Assembly (NCBI GenBank): GCA_050694055.1
Contig: JBOGWX010000022.1
Location: 1 to 30,671, forward strand
From: WHSV01 sp050694055
GTDB lineage: Bacteria; Actinomycetota; CADDZG01; WHSQ01
Reading direction: 5' to 3'
DNA length: 30,671 nt
Positions 1 through 7,840 of this stretch are shown here, piece after piece. The translations under genes were made by a program, and so were the position numbers. The stretch's first letter is position 1. The number at the start of each line of letters is the position of its first letter. The notes below the pieces were generated by a model, which was not told the DNA's origin, searched no databases, and saw only the letters and a list, made by a program, of their open reading frames with translations.

Positions 1-114
1 GTAGCCGGTGCCTCGCAGCGCGCGCCGGAGGTTCCTCTTCAACGCGTCCTCGAAGAAGTGACGGTTGCGGCCCTTGAGGCCGATCTCGTGGTAGTGCGCG
101 ACCAATCGGTCCAC
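1..114 (-). CDS. thiI: ThiI-like tRNA 4-thiouridine synthase, N-terminal end only
   Basis: The gene runs off the left edge, so only the first 38 codons are visible. It starts at a GTG (bases 114-112) with an AGGAG ribosome binding site 7 bases upstream, and this site overlaps the stop codon of the preceding gene. The peptide contains HYHEIGLKGRNRHFFEDAL, which matches the N-terminal ferredoxin-like start of ThiI proteins (usual pattern: GEI-x-KG-x-NR-x-x-F). ThiI transfers sulfur to uridine 8 of tRNA and, in some bacteria, to the thiamine thiazole. The THUMP, PP-loop and any rhodanese domains are outside the window, so which sulfur pathway it serves cannot be told. The tight spacing suggests co-transcription with the RAM-domain gene upstream. 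Confidence 0.72.
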   Translation of the reverse strand, partial: MDRLVAHYHEIGLKGRNRHFFEDALKRNLRRALRGTGY

Positions 115-124
115 GCGGCGGCTC

Positions 125-415
125 CTAAGCGGGCTCTTCTTCGAACCCCAACGAGAAGAGTGATTCGACGTCGTGACGCGAGTAGACCTTGAACGCGACG
201 AGGGTCTGGGTTCTTTCGACCCCCTCGACCTTGGCGATCCCCTCGGACACGACTCGGGCGAGATCGTCGTGGTTCTTCACGCGCACCATCACGACGAGGT
301 CGTAGTCACCGGCGACCGAGTAAACCTCGGAGACCTCGGGGAGATCGGCGATCGCCTGTGCAGTCTCAGGAACACGGTGGATGTCGCAGGTGGTGAGCAC
401 GACCGTGGTGACCAT
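125..415 (-). CDS. Stand-alone Lrp/AsnC ligand-binding (RAM) domain protein
   Basis: A 96-residue protein made only of the alpha-beta RAM domain that normally forms the C-terminal half of Lrp/AsnC regulators. Visible hallmarks are VTTVVLTTCDIHRV at the N-terminus, VYSVAGDYDLVVMVRV in the middle and the GVERTQTLVAFKVY strand. There is no helix-turn-helix, so it cannot bind DNA on its own like a full Lrp. Known stand-alone RAM proteins form oligomers and bind amino acids or similar small effectors. It lies between the sigma-70 gene and thiI on the same strand, and its stop codon overlaps the thiI ribosome binding site. Its own ribosome binding site is poor and falls in the 3' arm of the large inverted repeat at 419-482, so translation may depend on that structure. 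The partner or ligand cannot be told from sequence. Confidence 0.85.
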   Translation of the reverse strand: MVTTVVLTTCDIHRVPETAQAIADLPEVSEVYSVAGDYDLVVMVRVKNHDDLARVVSEGIAKVEGVERTQTLVAFKVYSRHDVESLFSLGFEEEPA

Positions 416-418
416 GCC

Positions 419-482
419 TCTAGCCTACTTTTGCAGCGCGAGCGCGGAGAAATCGCTCGGATGTGAGCAAAAGTGGGCTAGA
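419..482. promoter_or_regulatory. Long inverted repeat between the sigma-70 and RAM-domain genes
   Basis: TCTAGCCTACTTTTGC at 419-434 is the reverse complement of 467-482 at 15 of 16 positions. A second perfect 6-bp stem (CGAGCG 439-444 with CGCTCG 454-459) is nested inside. In the minus-strand transcript the sigma-factor stop codon lies in the 5' arm and the 3' arm ends 3 bases before the RAM-protein ATG. There is no T-run, so it is not a typical intrinsic terminator. It may be an RNA stem that limits read-through or translation, or a pair of protein-binding sites. Confidence 0.55.
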
Positions 483-1428
483 TCGTCACCATGTCGCGGA
501 GCTTGCCCGGCGTCGAGGGGTGGCGCAGCTTCGACAGCGCCTTGGCCTCGATCTGACGGATCCGCTCACGCGTCAGGTTGAACTCTTTGCCGACCTCTTC
601 GAGCGTGCGGGGCTCGCCGGTCACGAGTCCGAACCGCAGCGCGAGCACCTTGCGCTCGCGATCCGACAGTGACCCGAGCATGTCCCACAGATCCTCCTGG
701 CGCAGCGCGACGGCCGCGGCCTGGAACGGGCCCTCGACATCCTCGTCCTCGATGAAGTCACCGAGCTCGGCGTCCTCGTCTCCGACCGGCTCGTGCAGCG
801 ATACGGGCTCGGGCAGAACTCGGAACGCCTCGCGCACCTTGTCGGGCGTGAGGTCGGCCATCTCGGCGATCTCCTCGATGGTGGGCTCGCGACCCAGCTT
901 CTCGAGCAGCTCGCTCTGAACCTTGCGAACCCGGTAAAGCGTCTCGACCATGTGCACGGGAATACGGATCGTGCGGGCCTTGTCGGCAATCGCGCGGGTG
1001 ATGGCCTGGCGGATCCACCAGGTCGCATAGGTGGAGAACTTGAAGCCTCGCTCGTAGTCGAACTTCTCGACCGCCCGCATCAGGCCGAGGTTGCCCTCCT
1101 GGATGAGGTCGAGCAGCGGCAGTCCCGCAGCGCTGTACTTCTTGGCGATGGAGACGACGAGTCGAAGGTTCGACTGGATGAAACGGCGCTTGGCGGCGCG
1201 GCCCGCTCGCACGGTGGCATCGAGCTCTCGGCGCTGCCTGGTGGTGAGCTTCTTAGCCTTCTCTCTCTTCTCGGCGGCGAGCTCGCCGTCCTCGATCGCC
1301 TTTGCGAGCTCTACCTCCTGCACGTCCGTCAGAAGGGGGTACTGGCCGATCTCGCGCAGGTATTGACGCACGAGATCCTCGTGAGCAGCCTCCTCCCTAG
1401 AGTCATACGGGCGTGTTGCCTCGCTCAT
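478..1428 (-). CDS. RNA polymerase sigma-70 factor, group 1/2 (RpoD/SigA/SigB-like)
   Basis: A 316-residue sigma-70 factor that directs RNA polymerase to housekeeping-type promoters. Region 1.2 is at about residues 18-50 (DLVRQYLREIGQYPLLT). Region 2 runs about 82-160, with the core-binding and promoter-melting segment around NLRLVVSIAKKY, DLIQEGNLGLMRAVEKFD and FSTYATWWIRQAI. Region 3 follows, and region 4 has the -35-binding helix-turn-helix (EEVGKEFNLTRERIRQIEAK). The long acidic region 1.1 of classical primary sigmas is absent. The length is close to mycobacterial SigB, but the core is also that of a primary factor, so primary or principal-like cannot be decided without the rest of the genome. 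The ATG at 1428 has only a weak ribosome binding site. A 0.6 kb gap upstream leaves room for a long leader. Confidence 0.93.
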   Translation of the reverse strand: MSEATRPYDSREEAAHEDLVRQYLREIGQYPLLTDVQEVELAKAIEDGELAAEKREKAKKLTTRQRRELDATVRAGRAAKRRFIQSNLRLVVSIAKKYSAAGLPLLDLIQEGNLGLMRAVEKFDYERGFKFSTYATWWIRQAITRAIADKARTIRIPVHMVETLYRVRKVQSELLEKLGREPTIEEIAEMADLTPDKVREAFRVLPEPVSLHEPVGDEDAELGDFIEDEDVEGPFQAAAVALRQEDLWDMLGSLSDRERKVLALRFGLVTGEPRTLEEVGKEFNLTRERIRQIEAKALSKLRHPSTPGKLRDMVTI

Positions 1429-1671
1429 TACTCACCAACCTTTTGTGTCTGTCTGGGGTTTCACAGGGACCCCGTACATTCGTCTCCCGACCTTGCGGTC
1501 CCAGTTAAGTCGTAATCGCGCGGAAATGAGGGATTCTGCAGCTCTCCCTCTCTCTCGAAGCAGGCCGGCGCTGGTCTCTGGAGGATGAGGCCGCGGTTGC
1601 GGCGGGGCCGGTCATGGGCGACTTTCGAGAGTTTTCGTTGCTATGAACTGATTCTGCAATGGTACGCGATT

Positions 1672-1832
1672 CCCTTCCGCAGGGGAAGGGGTCAAATTGT
1701 TGTCCTCTAGGGACAAAAACCTACCCGGAACTGGTTGTATTCCCCCGGTGGGTGAGCCGAATCACTCTGTGGGCCCTGTATCCGGAGCAGAACCAGACCT
1801 CCCTGTTAGGAGGAAATCCTTCCTCGGGAGGG
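1672..1832. ncRNA. Cluster of hairpins, candidate structured RNA or long leader
   Basis: Four clear inverted repeats follow each other within 160 bases: CCCTTCC/GGAAGGG (1672-1678 with 1684-1690, loop 5), TTGTCC/GGACAA (1700-1705 with 1711-1716, loop 5), GGGTGA/TCACTC (1750-1755 with 1762-1767, one wobble, loop 6) and CCTCCC/GGGAGG (1798-1803 with 1826-1831), the last enclosing AGGA/TCCT (1808-1811 with 1817-1820). I recognise no known family: it lacks the signatures of 6S RNA, RNase P, tmRNA, SRP RNA or common riboswitches. On the minus strand it would lie about 245-405 bases upstream of the sigma-70 start codon and could be its leader. It could also be a separate small RNA on either strand. 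Confidence 0.25.
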
Positions 1833-2010
1833 CCAATCTCCCCAGAGTCGTAGCCGTCAGGGCGAATAGCTCAGTTTCCCGCAATTGAGCTGGAAGAACC
1901 TCGGGTCGCCGCGACGCCCGCGAGGACGTCTCCGCACACGCCCCCACGACCAACGCGGCGGTGATCGCGATGAGGGAGAGCCGGCCCGGCCGCTTCGACC
2001 TGGCACCCAG
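1762..2010 (-). pseudogene. Possible decayed lipoprotein-like reading frame
   Basis: An 82-codon open frame without an ATG, GTG or TTG in the right place; only a CTG is available at 2010. Its first part reads like a lipoprotein signal: basic residues (RSKRPGR), then LSLIAITAALVVGAC ending in a plausible lipobox VGAC. The rest has no recognisable domain, and codon choice there is less GC-biased than in neighbouring genes. It overlaps the hairpin cluster. It may be a gene remnant or a chance frame. Confidence 0.15.
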
Positions 2011-2040
2011 TATTCACCGCCCTGCGGGCGATCCTCGGGC

Positions 2041-2074
2041 CAAAGATAACGGGGGCCGGATCGAACCGGCCCCC
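2041..2074 (-). terminator. Intrinsic terminator of the superoxide dismutase gene
   Basis: A perfect 9-bp GC stem (GGGGGCCGG 2051-2059 with CCGGCCCCC 2066-2074, 6-base loop) starts 18 bases after the sod stop codon. On the minus strand it is followed by GTTATCTTTG, a modest T-rich tail. Confidence 0.75.
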
Positions 2075-2092
2075 GGCGCTCTTGCCGCGGAG

Positions 2093-2704
2093 CTACCTTG
2101 CGGCCTCGTACCGCTTGGCCACTTCGTCCCAGTTGACGACGTTCCACCATGCCTCGATGTAATCGGGGCGAACGTTCTGGTACTTCAGGTAATAGGCGTG
2201 CTCCCAGACGTCGAGCCCCAGAATCGGGGTCTTGCCGTCCATCAGGGCCGAGTCCTGGTTGGCGGTGCTCAGGACGTCCAGCTTCCCGCCCTCGACGATC
2301 AGCCATGCCCAGCCCGAACCGAAGCGGTTGACCCCTGCATCGGAGAACTTGGACTTGAAGTCGTCGAAGGAGCCGAAGGTGCTCTCGATGGCGCTCGCCA
2401 GGTCGCCGCCCGGCCGGCCTCCACCGTCGGCGCTCATGACGGTCCAGAAGAGCGAGTGGTTGGCGTGGCCACCACCGTTGTTGCGCACCGGGCCCTGGAT
2501 GTCGGCCGGGACCTTGTTGAAGTTCCGCATCAACTCGTCGATCGAGTCCATCTGCAGTTCGTCGTGCCCCTCGATCGCGGCATTGAGCTTGTCCACGTAG
2601 GTCTTGTGGTGCTTGCCGTGGTGGATCTCCATCGTCCTGGCGTCGATGTGCGGTTCCAGGGCGGAATGGTCGTACGGCAGATCAGGCAGGCTGTAACTTC
2701 CCAT
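2093..2704 (-). CDS. sodA: Superoxide dismutase, Mn-type (Fe/Mn family)
   Basis: Converts superoxide to oxygen and hydrogen peroxide in the cytoplasm. I use the ATG at 2704 (203 residues) because AAAGGAG lies just upstream of it; an earlier in-frame ATG at 2731 would add nine residues unlike the family. Metal ligands by alignment to the E. coli enzyme are H28, H83, D165 and H169. Family motifs are all present: MEIHHGKHHKTYV, NHSLFW, GSGWAWL and DVWEHAYYLKYQN. The GGGH-x-NHS motif and Q150 in the NQD segment are typical of the manganese rather than the iron subtype, though a cambialistic enzyme is possible. It is a single-gene unit with its own terminator. The upstream region shared with pepF holds a short palindrome at 2746-2758. 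Confidence 0.96.
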   Translation of the reverse strand: MGSYSLPDLPYDHSALEPHIDARTMEIHHGKHHKTYVDKLNAAIEGHDELQMDSIDELMRNFNKVPADIQGPVRNNGGGHANHSLFWTVMSADGGGRPGGDLASAIESTFGSFDDFKSKFSDAGVNRFGSGWAWLIVEGGKLDVLSTANQDSALMDGKTPILGLDVWEHAYYLKYQNVRPDYIEAWWNVVNWDEVAKRYEAAR

Positions 2705-2745
2705 GCCAACTCCTTTCCACATGCATTCCATGCGACTTGTTCGCC

Positions 2746-2758
2746 GTCTCTTAGAGAC
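2746..2758. promoter_or_regulatory. Palindrome in the sod-pepF divergent promoter region
   Basis: GTCTC-TTA-GAGAC is a perfect 5-bp inverted repeat in the gap between two divergent genes, 42 bases before the sod start codon. It could be an operator or part of the sod promoter. No known regulator site is recognised. Confidence 0.25.
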
Positions 2759-2853
2759 TACCCAACGCCTTCAACGTCACTCACGAGCAAAAGCTTCCGG
2801 CCTCACCTGCACTTTCGTCCGGAGTAATCCTCCGCTTGGTTAATCTGCACCCC

Positions 2854-4647
2854 ATGGCTTCTACCAAGACACAATCCGTGGAAGAGGCGACCTGGGACCT
2901 CGAACCCCTCGTCGACGGGCGGGGTGCCGCCGGAGTCGACGAGCTCATGGACCGGGCTCAGGCGCTGGCCTCGGAGCTGGCGCAGAACAAAGGACACATC
3001 GCCGAGTTCGACGGGCCGCGGCTTGCCGCCTACATGGACGGCCTGGCCGAGGTCTACGACCTGGTCGGGCGAGCGGGCTCTTACGCCGGCCTTGCGTTCT
3101 CCGCCGATATGTCCGACGAGAAGCGCGGTGCGTTGATGCAGAAGGTGCAGGAGCGCGGAACCGAGATCGAAACCGAGCTTCTGTTCTTTCATCTCGAATG
3201 GGCGAAGCTTCAGGACGAGCAAGTTGACGAGTTGCTGGCCTATGAGGGGCTCGACAAAGCGCGTCACCATCTGCGCTCGGCGCGGCGCTATCGGGACTAT
3301 CTCCTGAGCGAGCCCGAGGAGAAGATCCTCAGCGAGAAATCGGTTACCGGAGCCGGCGCGTGGCAACGTCTGTTCGGCGAATTGACTTCGGCGCTGGAGA
3401 TCAAGATCGACGACCACACCGTCGGTATCGAGAAGGCACTCAGCCACCTCCACAATCCGGACCGCGACGTGCGCCGCAACGCAGCCGAGGCGGTTACCGC
3501 AGGACTCGAGCCTGGGCTGAGGACGCGCGCCTTCATCTTGAACACGCTGCTTCACGACAAGGCGGTCACCGACCGGCTGCGTGGCTATGCCCATTGGTTG
3601 CAGAGCCGCAACCTCTCGAACGAAGCGTCCGACGAGTCGGTCGAAGCGCTTCTCGCCGCAGTCCGCAAGCGCTACGATATTCCGCAGCGCTGGTACGTGC
3701 TCAAGACCAAGATGATGGGTCTCGAGCGCATGGCCGACTACGATCGCATGGCGTCGCTGGCCGACGATGATGAGACCGTCGAGTGGAGTGACGCGCAGGG
3801 GATCGTTCAGGAATCCTACGCGTCGTTCTCCGACGAGCTGGCGGGGCTGGTTCAGGAGTTCTACGACAAGCGCTGGATCGACGCGCCGCCCAATCCCGGC
3901 AAGAGGCCGGGCGCGTTCTGCAGCTACACGGTTCCCTCTCGCAACCCCTATGTGCTGTTGAACTACACGGCTCGCCGCCGGGACGTCCTGACGCTCGCTC
4001 ACGAGCTCGGGCACGGAGTTCATTCGTCGCTCGCTCGCAAGCAGGGAATCTTTCACCATTCGACTCCCTTGACCGTGGCCGAGACCGCCTCGGTATTCGG
4101 AGAGACGGTCGTCTTCGACCGCCTACTCGAGATGGAGGAGGATCCCGCCGGCCGTCTCGCCCTGTTGGCCGAGAACCTCGAGGGTGCAATCGCCACCGTC
4201 TTTCGTCAGGCCGCGATGAACCGTTTCGAGCACCTCGTGCACAGCGCGCGTCGCGCTGAGGGTGAGTTGTCTCTCGAGCGTATCAACGAGGCGTGGGCGG
4301 AAAGCCAAGCAGAGATGCTCGGCGATGCGGTCGAGATCACCGAGGGCTACAAGACGTGGTGGTCCTACGTTCCGCACTTCATCTCGACGCCCGGCTACGT
4401 CTACGCCTATTCTTATGGGCAGTTGCTCGCCCTCGCGGTGTACAAGGAGTACCAGGAGCAGGGCGACACCTTCGTCCCGCGCTATCTCGAGATGCTGTCC
4501 GCCGGGGGCTCGATGCCACCCGAGGAGCTCGCGCAGATCGTGGGTTGCGATCTCACCGATCCGGGTTTCTGGGACGGCGGCCTATCGATCGTCGCGAGCC
4601 AGCTCGAGGCCGCGGAAGCGGCGGCGAAGGAAGCCGCGAAACTGTGA
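2854..4647 (+). CDS. pepF: Oligoendopeptidase F (M3 family metallopeptidase)
   Basis: A zinc endopeptidase that cuts short peptides in the cytoplasm. The catalytic HELGH is at residues 383-387, followed by GVHSSLA and the downstream AETASVFGE motif that supplies the third zinc ligand in this family. The rest is the mainly helical M3 scaffold with an M3 N-terminal domain (about 100-230). At 597 residues it is full length. Two starts are possible: a TTG at 2836 with GGAG 11 bases upstream, or the ATG at 2854. I prefer the ATG because TAATCT (2841-2846), a TANNNT -10 element, lies 7 bases before it, which fits a leaderless transcript. The stop codon overlaps the GTG start of the next gene, so the two are translationally coupled. 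Confidence 0.93.
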   Translation: MASTKTQSVEEATWDLEPLVDGRGAAGVDELMDRAQALASELAQNKGHIAEFDGPRLAAYMDGLAEVYDLVGRAGSYAGLAFSADMSDEKRGALMQKVQERGTEIETELLFFHLEWAKLQDEQVDELLAYEGLDKARHHLRSARRYRDYLLSEPEEKILSEKSVTGAGAWQRLFGELTSALEIKIDDHTVGIEKALSHLHNPDRDVRRNAAEAVTAGLEPGLRTRAFILNTLLHDKAVTDRLRGYAHWLQSRNLSNEASDESVEALLAAVRKRYDIPQRWYVLKTKMMGLERMADYDRMASLADDDETVEWSDAQGIVQESYASFSDELAGLVQEFYDKRWIDAPPNPGKRPGAFCSYTVPSRNPYVLLNYTARRRDVLTLAHELGHGVHSSLARKQGIFHHSTPLTVAETASVFGETVVFDRLLEMEEDPAGRLALLAENLEGAIATVFRQAAMNRFEHLVHSARRAEGELSLERINEAWAESQAEMLGDAVEITEGYKTWWSYVPHFISTPGYVYAYSYGQLLALAVYKEYQEQGDTFVPRYLEMLSAGGSMPPEELAQIVGCDLTDPGFWDGGLSIVASQLEAAEAAAKEAAKL

Positions 4648-5885
4648 CCCAAGAGCCAAGGGTGAGCTTCGACGTCGAAGCCGTGCGGGCCCGCTTCCCT
4701 GCGCTCAAGCGCGAGGTCGCAGGACGTCCTGCGGTCTTCGCCGACGCCCCCGGCGGAACGCAGGTTCCCTTCGACGTCCTCGATGCGTTGAGCAGCTATC
4801 TCGAGAGGAGCAACGCCAACCGCGGAGGTGCCTTCGTCACGAGCTTCGAGACCGACGAGATCATCGAAGACGCGCGTTCGGCGATGGCCGACTTCTTGAA
4901 CTGCGACGCCGGCGAGGTCGTGTTCGGAGCGAACATGACAACGCTGGCCTTTGCTCTCTCGCGGTCGCTGGCGCGCGAGCTGGACGGTGGTGACGAGGTC
5001 GTCGTGACGCGCCTCGACCACGACGCCAACATCTCCCCGTGGGTCGCGGCGGCGGAAGATGCCGGGGCGAAGGTGCGATGGGTCGATTTCTCGGGCGCGT
5101 TCAGGCTCGATCTCGAATCCCTCGATCAGGTTCTGAATGAGCGAACCAAGATCGTTGCCTTTACTCTGGCCTCCAACGCCCTGGGAACCATCACCGACGC
5201 GCGGGCCGTGGTCGAACGCGCCCATCGTGCAGGTGCGCTCGTGATCGCAGATGCCGTTCACTTCGCGCCGCACCGGCTCATCGATGTGCGGGCTCTCGGT
5301 GTCGACGTTCTGTTCTGCTCCGCGTATAAGTTCTTCGGCCCCCACGCCGGTGTCATGTATGCGCGCAGAGAGCTCCTCGATGCCTGGCATCCCTACAGGG
5401 TGCGCCCATCGAGCGACCATTCTCCGTGGCGCTGGGAGACCGGAACCGCCAACCATGAGGGGATAGCCGGTGTTGCCGCCTGCGTGGACTACATCGCGAA
5501 TCTCGTTCCCGGCAGCGGCAACCGGCGCGGGCGAATCGTCAATTCGATGCAGGTGGCCCACGAGCACCAGCAGGGTCTGACGGAGCGCTTCCTGCGCGGC
5601 ATCTCCGGCCTAGACGGAGTGACTCTCTACGGACCCGACGACGTCGACCGCACCTCGACCTTCGCCCTGCGGGTGCGCGGCCAGCATCCGGACGACACGG
5701 CCAAGCGCTTCGCCGAGTGCGGGATCTTCGTGTGGTCCGGCAACTACTACGCCCTCGCCGTGATGGAGGCGCTCGATCTGGAGGAGTCGGGCGGCGCCAC
5801 CCGAATCGGCTTCTGCCACTACAGCACCGCCGAGGAAGTCGACTACGCGCTCGACGTCCTCGGCCGGATAGCAGCCACCGGGTAG
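4644..5885 (+). CDS. Class-V aminotransferase, cysteine desulfurase-like (VC1184 type)
   Basis: A 413-residue PLP enzyme of the NifS/SufS fold. It resembles the VC1184 subgroup: APGGTQVPFDVLDALSSYL, NANRGGAFVTSFETDE, EVVFGANMTTLAFALSRSLA. The Schiff-base lysine is K229 in CSAYKFFGPHAGV, and the PLP-phosphate region DHDANISPW is present. True cysteine desulfurases carry a catalytic cysteine on a C-terminal loop. Here the corresponding region reads GIFVWSGNYYALAVMEAL, without a cysteine, so sulfur transfer from cysteine is doubtful and the substrate is unknown. The GTG start at 4644 overlaps the pepF stop by three bases, with GAAGGAAG upstream; a second GTG at 4662 is possible. Confidence 0.88.
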   Translation: MTQEPRVSFDVEAVRARFPALKREVAGRPAVFADAPGGTQVPFDVLDALSSYLERSNANRGGAFVTSFETDEIIEDARSAMADFLNCDAGEVVFGANMTTLAFALSRSLARELDGGDEVVVTRLDHDANISPWVAAAEDAGAKVRWVDFSGAFRLDLESLDQVLNERTKIVAFTLASNALGTITDARAVVERAHRAGALVIADAVHFAPHRLIDVRALGVDVLFCSAYKFFGPHAGVMYARRELLDAWHPYRVRPSSDHSPWRWETGTANHEGIAGVAACVDYIANLVPGSGNRRGRIVNSMQVAHEHQQGLTERFLRGISGLDGVTLYGPDDVDRTSTFALRVRGQHPDDTAKRFAECGIFVWSGNYYALAVMEALDLEESGGATRIGFCHYSTAEEVDYALDVLGRIAATG

Positions 5886-6001
5886 AAGAGCGCCCCGCCA
5901 CGAGGCGGACTGCCTTCCCGGTTGTATTCCGAGACCGGCTCGGCCATGCTGAGATCGGGTTCGGCTGCGATCAGATGGGCCACCAGAAAACCGAGGTCCG
6001 G

Positions 6002-6451
6002 ATGGGTGGGCTGACGTTCTATCGCTTTCGCTCGGAGTGGACCTTCGACGCAACACGCAAGCGCGTGTTCGAGGTCCTCAGAGAGGGCGAGAGCTACGAA
6101 CGGTGGTGGCCGGAGGTCAAGAGGTCGACCAAGGTCGGCGACGGGCGCTACGAGGTCGTTGCCCGCTCCTTTCTTCCTTACGAGCTTCGCATGGTGCTGA
6201 CCGAATCCGTGGTCGACGAAGCCGGCGGGATTCTCGAAGCCAAGCTCGAGGGCGATCTCGATGGTTTCAGCCGCTGGACGCTCTCGTCGCGGAGCCATCG
6301 CGCCGTGGCCGTCTTCGAAGAGGAGGTGGTGACGCGCAAGCGCCTCCTCAATGTCCTCGCTCCCATCGCCCGACCCGCGCTTCGCTACAACCACACGCTG
6401 ATGATGCGTCACGGCGAAGAGGGACTCCGCCGCTATCTGTCGAGCGCTTAG
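6002..6451 (+). CDS. SRPBCC-family (START/polyketide cyclase-like) protein
   Basis: A 149-residue protein with the helix-grip fold that binds hydrophobic ligands. The N-terminal strand and helix FRSEWTFDATRKRVFEVL, followed by ESYERWWPEVK, are typical of SRPBCC members. The start at 6002 has GAGG five bases upstream; an in-frame ATG at 5975 has no such site. The ligand cannot be inferred. It follows the aminotransferase gene by 116 bases on the same strand and may belong to its operon. Its stop codon TAG (6449-6451) overlaps the stop codon of the convergent gntP, and no terminator fits between them. Confidence 0.8.
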   Translation: MGGLTFYRFRSEWTFDATRKRVFEVLREGESYERWWPEVKRSTKVGDGRYEVVARSFLPYELRMVLTESVVDEAGGILEAKLEGDLDGFSRWTLSSRSHRAVAVFEEEVVTRKRLLNVLAPIARPALRYNHTLMMRHGEEGLRRYLSSA

Positions 6452-7840
6452 ACGAACAAGCTCAGAATCAGCACCACCGCGATCCCGACGATTCCGATGA
6501 TGGTCTCCATTACCGTCCACGACCGCAACGTGTCCTTCTCGTCCATGCCGAAATAGCGGTTGACGAGCCAGAAGCCGGAGTCGTTGACATGGCTTACGGC
6601 CGTGGCCCCGGCCGCAACGGCGATCACGAGGAGCCCCTTGCCGGGCTCACTGAGATCGAACTGGCCGAGGAGCGGCGCGGTGAGGCTCGCGGCGGTCACG
6701 ATCGATACGGTTGCCGACCCCTGAGCCACGCGGACGGCGAGAGCAATAAGGAATGCCAGCAGATAGATGGGTAGGCCGCTTCCGGCGAGCGCCTCGCCGA
6801 GCTGCTCGCCGACGCCCGAGTCCACCAGTACCTGCTTGAAGTCCCCACCGGCGCCGGTGATGAGAATGATGATGCCGGCCGGCTCGAGCGCAGCGGTTGC
6901 CACCGACTGCACATCGTCTCTGGAGTAGCCGCGCAACGAACCCAGGAAATAGAACGCGAGCAGCACCGTCAGAAGAAGAGCGATGAATGGGTTCCCGAGG
7001 AAGGTAAGGAGGTTGTATCCGCCGCTGCCCTCCTCGAGAGTGACGCCTGCGACGGTGTTGAGCAGGATGAGAAGCAGCGGGACCAGTACGAGCGTGAGAA
7101 CCAGGCCGAAACTCGGGAGCTCTCGTTGCTCGCCGGGCGAGCGGCCGGCATCGCGCTCCTCGACCGTCCCCCCCGCCACCACCACCGACGGTCGCCTCTT
7201 CCCGCATGTAATCCGGTTCCTCGACCATGATCCTGTTCGAGATGTACCGGCCGAACACCGGTCCGGCCAGGAGGGCGCAGGGAATGCCCACGAGGACGCC
7301 GAACAGAATGACCCAGCCAAGCTCCGCGTCCAGGAACTCGGCCGCCGCTATCGGACCGGGCGTCGGCGGGACGAAGGCGTGAGTAACCGCTAGTCCTGCG
7401 AGCAAGGGGATGCCGTACAACAGAAGCGATTTACCGGTTCGCCTCGACAGGGAGTAGACGAGCGGCACGAGGATGATGAAGGCGACGTCGAAGAACACCG
7501 GGATTGCAACCAGAAAGCCGGCGAACGCAAGGCTGGTCGGCGCTCGATCTTCTCCGAAGCGTTCGACGATGGTGTTGGCCAGGCGCTCGGCCCCTCCCGA
7601 CATCTCCAGCATCTTGCCGAACATGGCACCGAGTCCAACCACGATGGCGACGAAGCCGAGTGTCTCTGCCATGCCCGTCTCCATCGAACCGACCACGTCG
7701 GCAAGAGGGAGCCCCGCCGCGATTCCTACGATGACAGACGTCAGCAAGAGCGCGACGAACGCTTGCAACTTGCCTCTGATTACCAACACCAGAAGCAGCG
7801 CGATGCCCAAGACGGTGACGATGACTAGTCGTGCGTCCAT
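6448..7840 (-). CDS. gntP: GntP-family gluconate permease, interrupted by a frameshift
   Basis: An inner-membrane gluconate:H+ symporter of about 463 residues if read through. The N-terminal part (7840 down to about 7175) and the C-terminal part (7167 down to 6448) are in different frames. The switch falls in a run of seven Gs on the coding strand (7168-7174); six would restore one continuous frame. Both halves are rich in hydrophobic helices and carry family patterns such as FDVAFIILVPLVYSL, FVPPTPGPIAAAE, GSATVSIVTAASLTAP and HVNDSGFWLVNRYF. The shift lies in a glycine-rich hydrophilic loop between halves. A sequencing or assembly error is the simplest reading, but real inactivation or phase variation cannot be excluded. 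The ATG at 7840 overlaps the gntK stop (TGATG), with GGGAG six bases upstream. Confidence 0.88.

Larger units (their letters stand above)
1429..2040. other. 0.6 kb gap between sigma-70 and superoxide dismutase genes
   Basis: No convincing gene is seen here. The stretch holds the presumed promoter and leader of the sigma-70 gene (minus strand), a cluster of hairpins at 1672-1832, and a possible decayed minus-strand reading frame at 1762-2010. Parts of it (about 1615-1740) are clearly less GC-rich than the genes around it. Confidence 0.6.

Noticed and set aside
1859..1895. GGGCGAATAGCTCAGTT on the plus strand, resembling the 5' end of a tRNA
   Set aside because: No matching acceptor strand (TTCGCCC), anticodon stem or T-arm follows within 90 bases.
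2041..2115. A tRNA-like T-arm (CCGGTTCGATCCGG) and D-arm-like GCTC/GAGC on the minus strand after sod
   Set aside because: There is no anticodon arm or acceptor stem between and around them. The T-arm-like piece is the loop and stem of a 9-bp terminator.
2803..4059. An open frame of about 418 codons on the minus strand within pepF
   Set aside because: It is antisense to a clear M3 peptidase, with codon bias belonging to the plus-strand gene.
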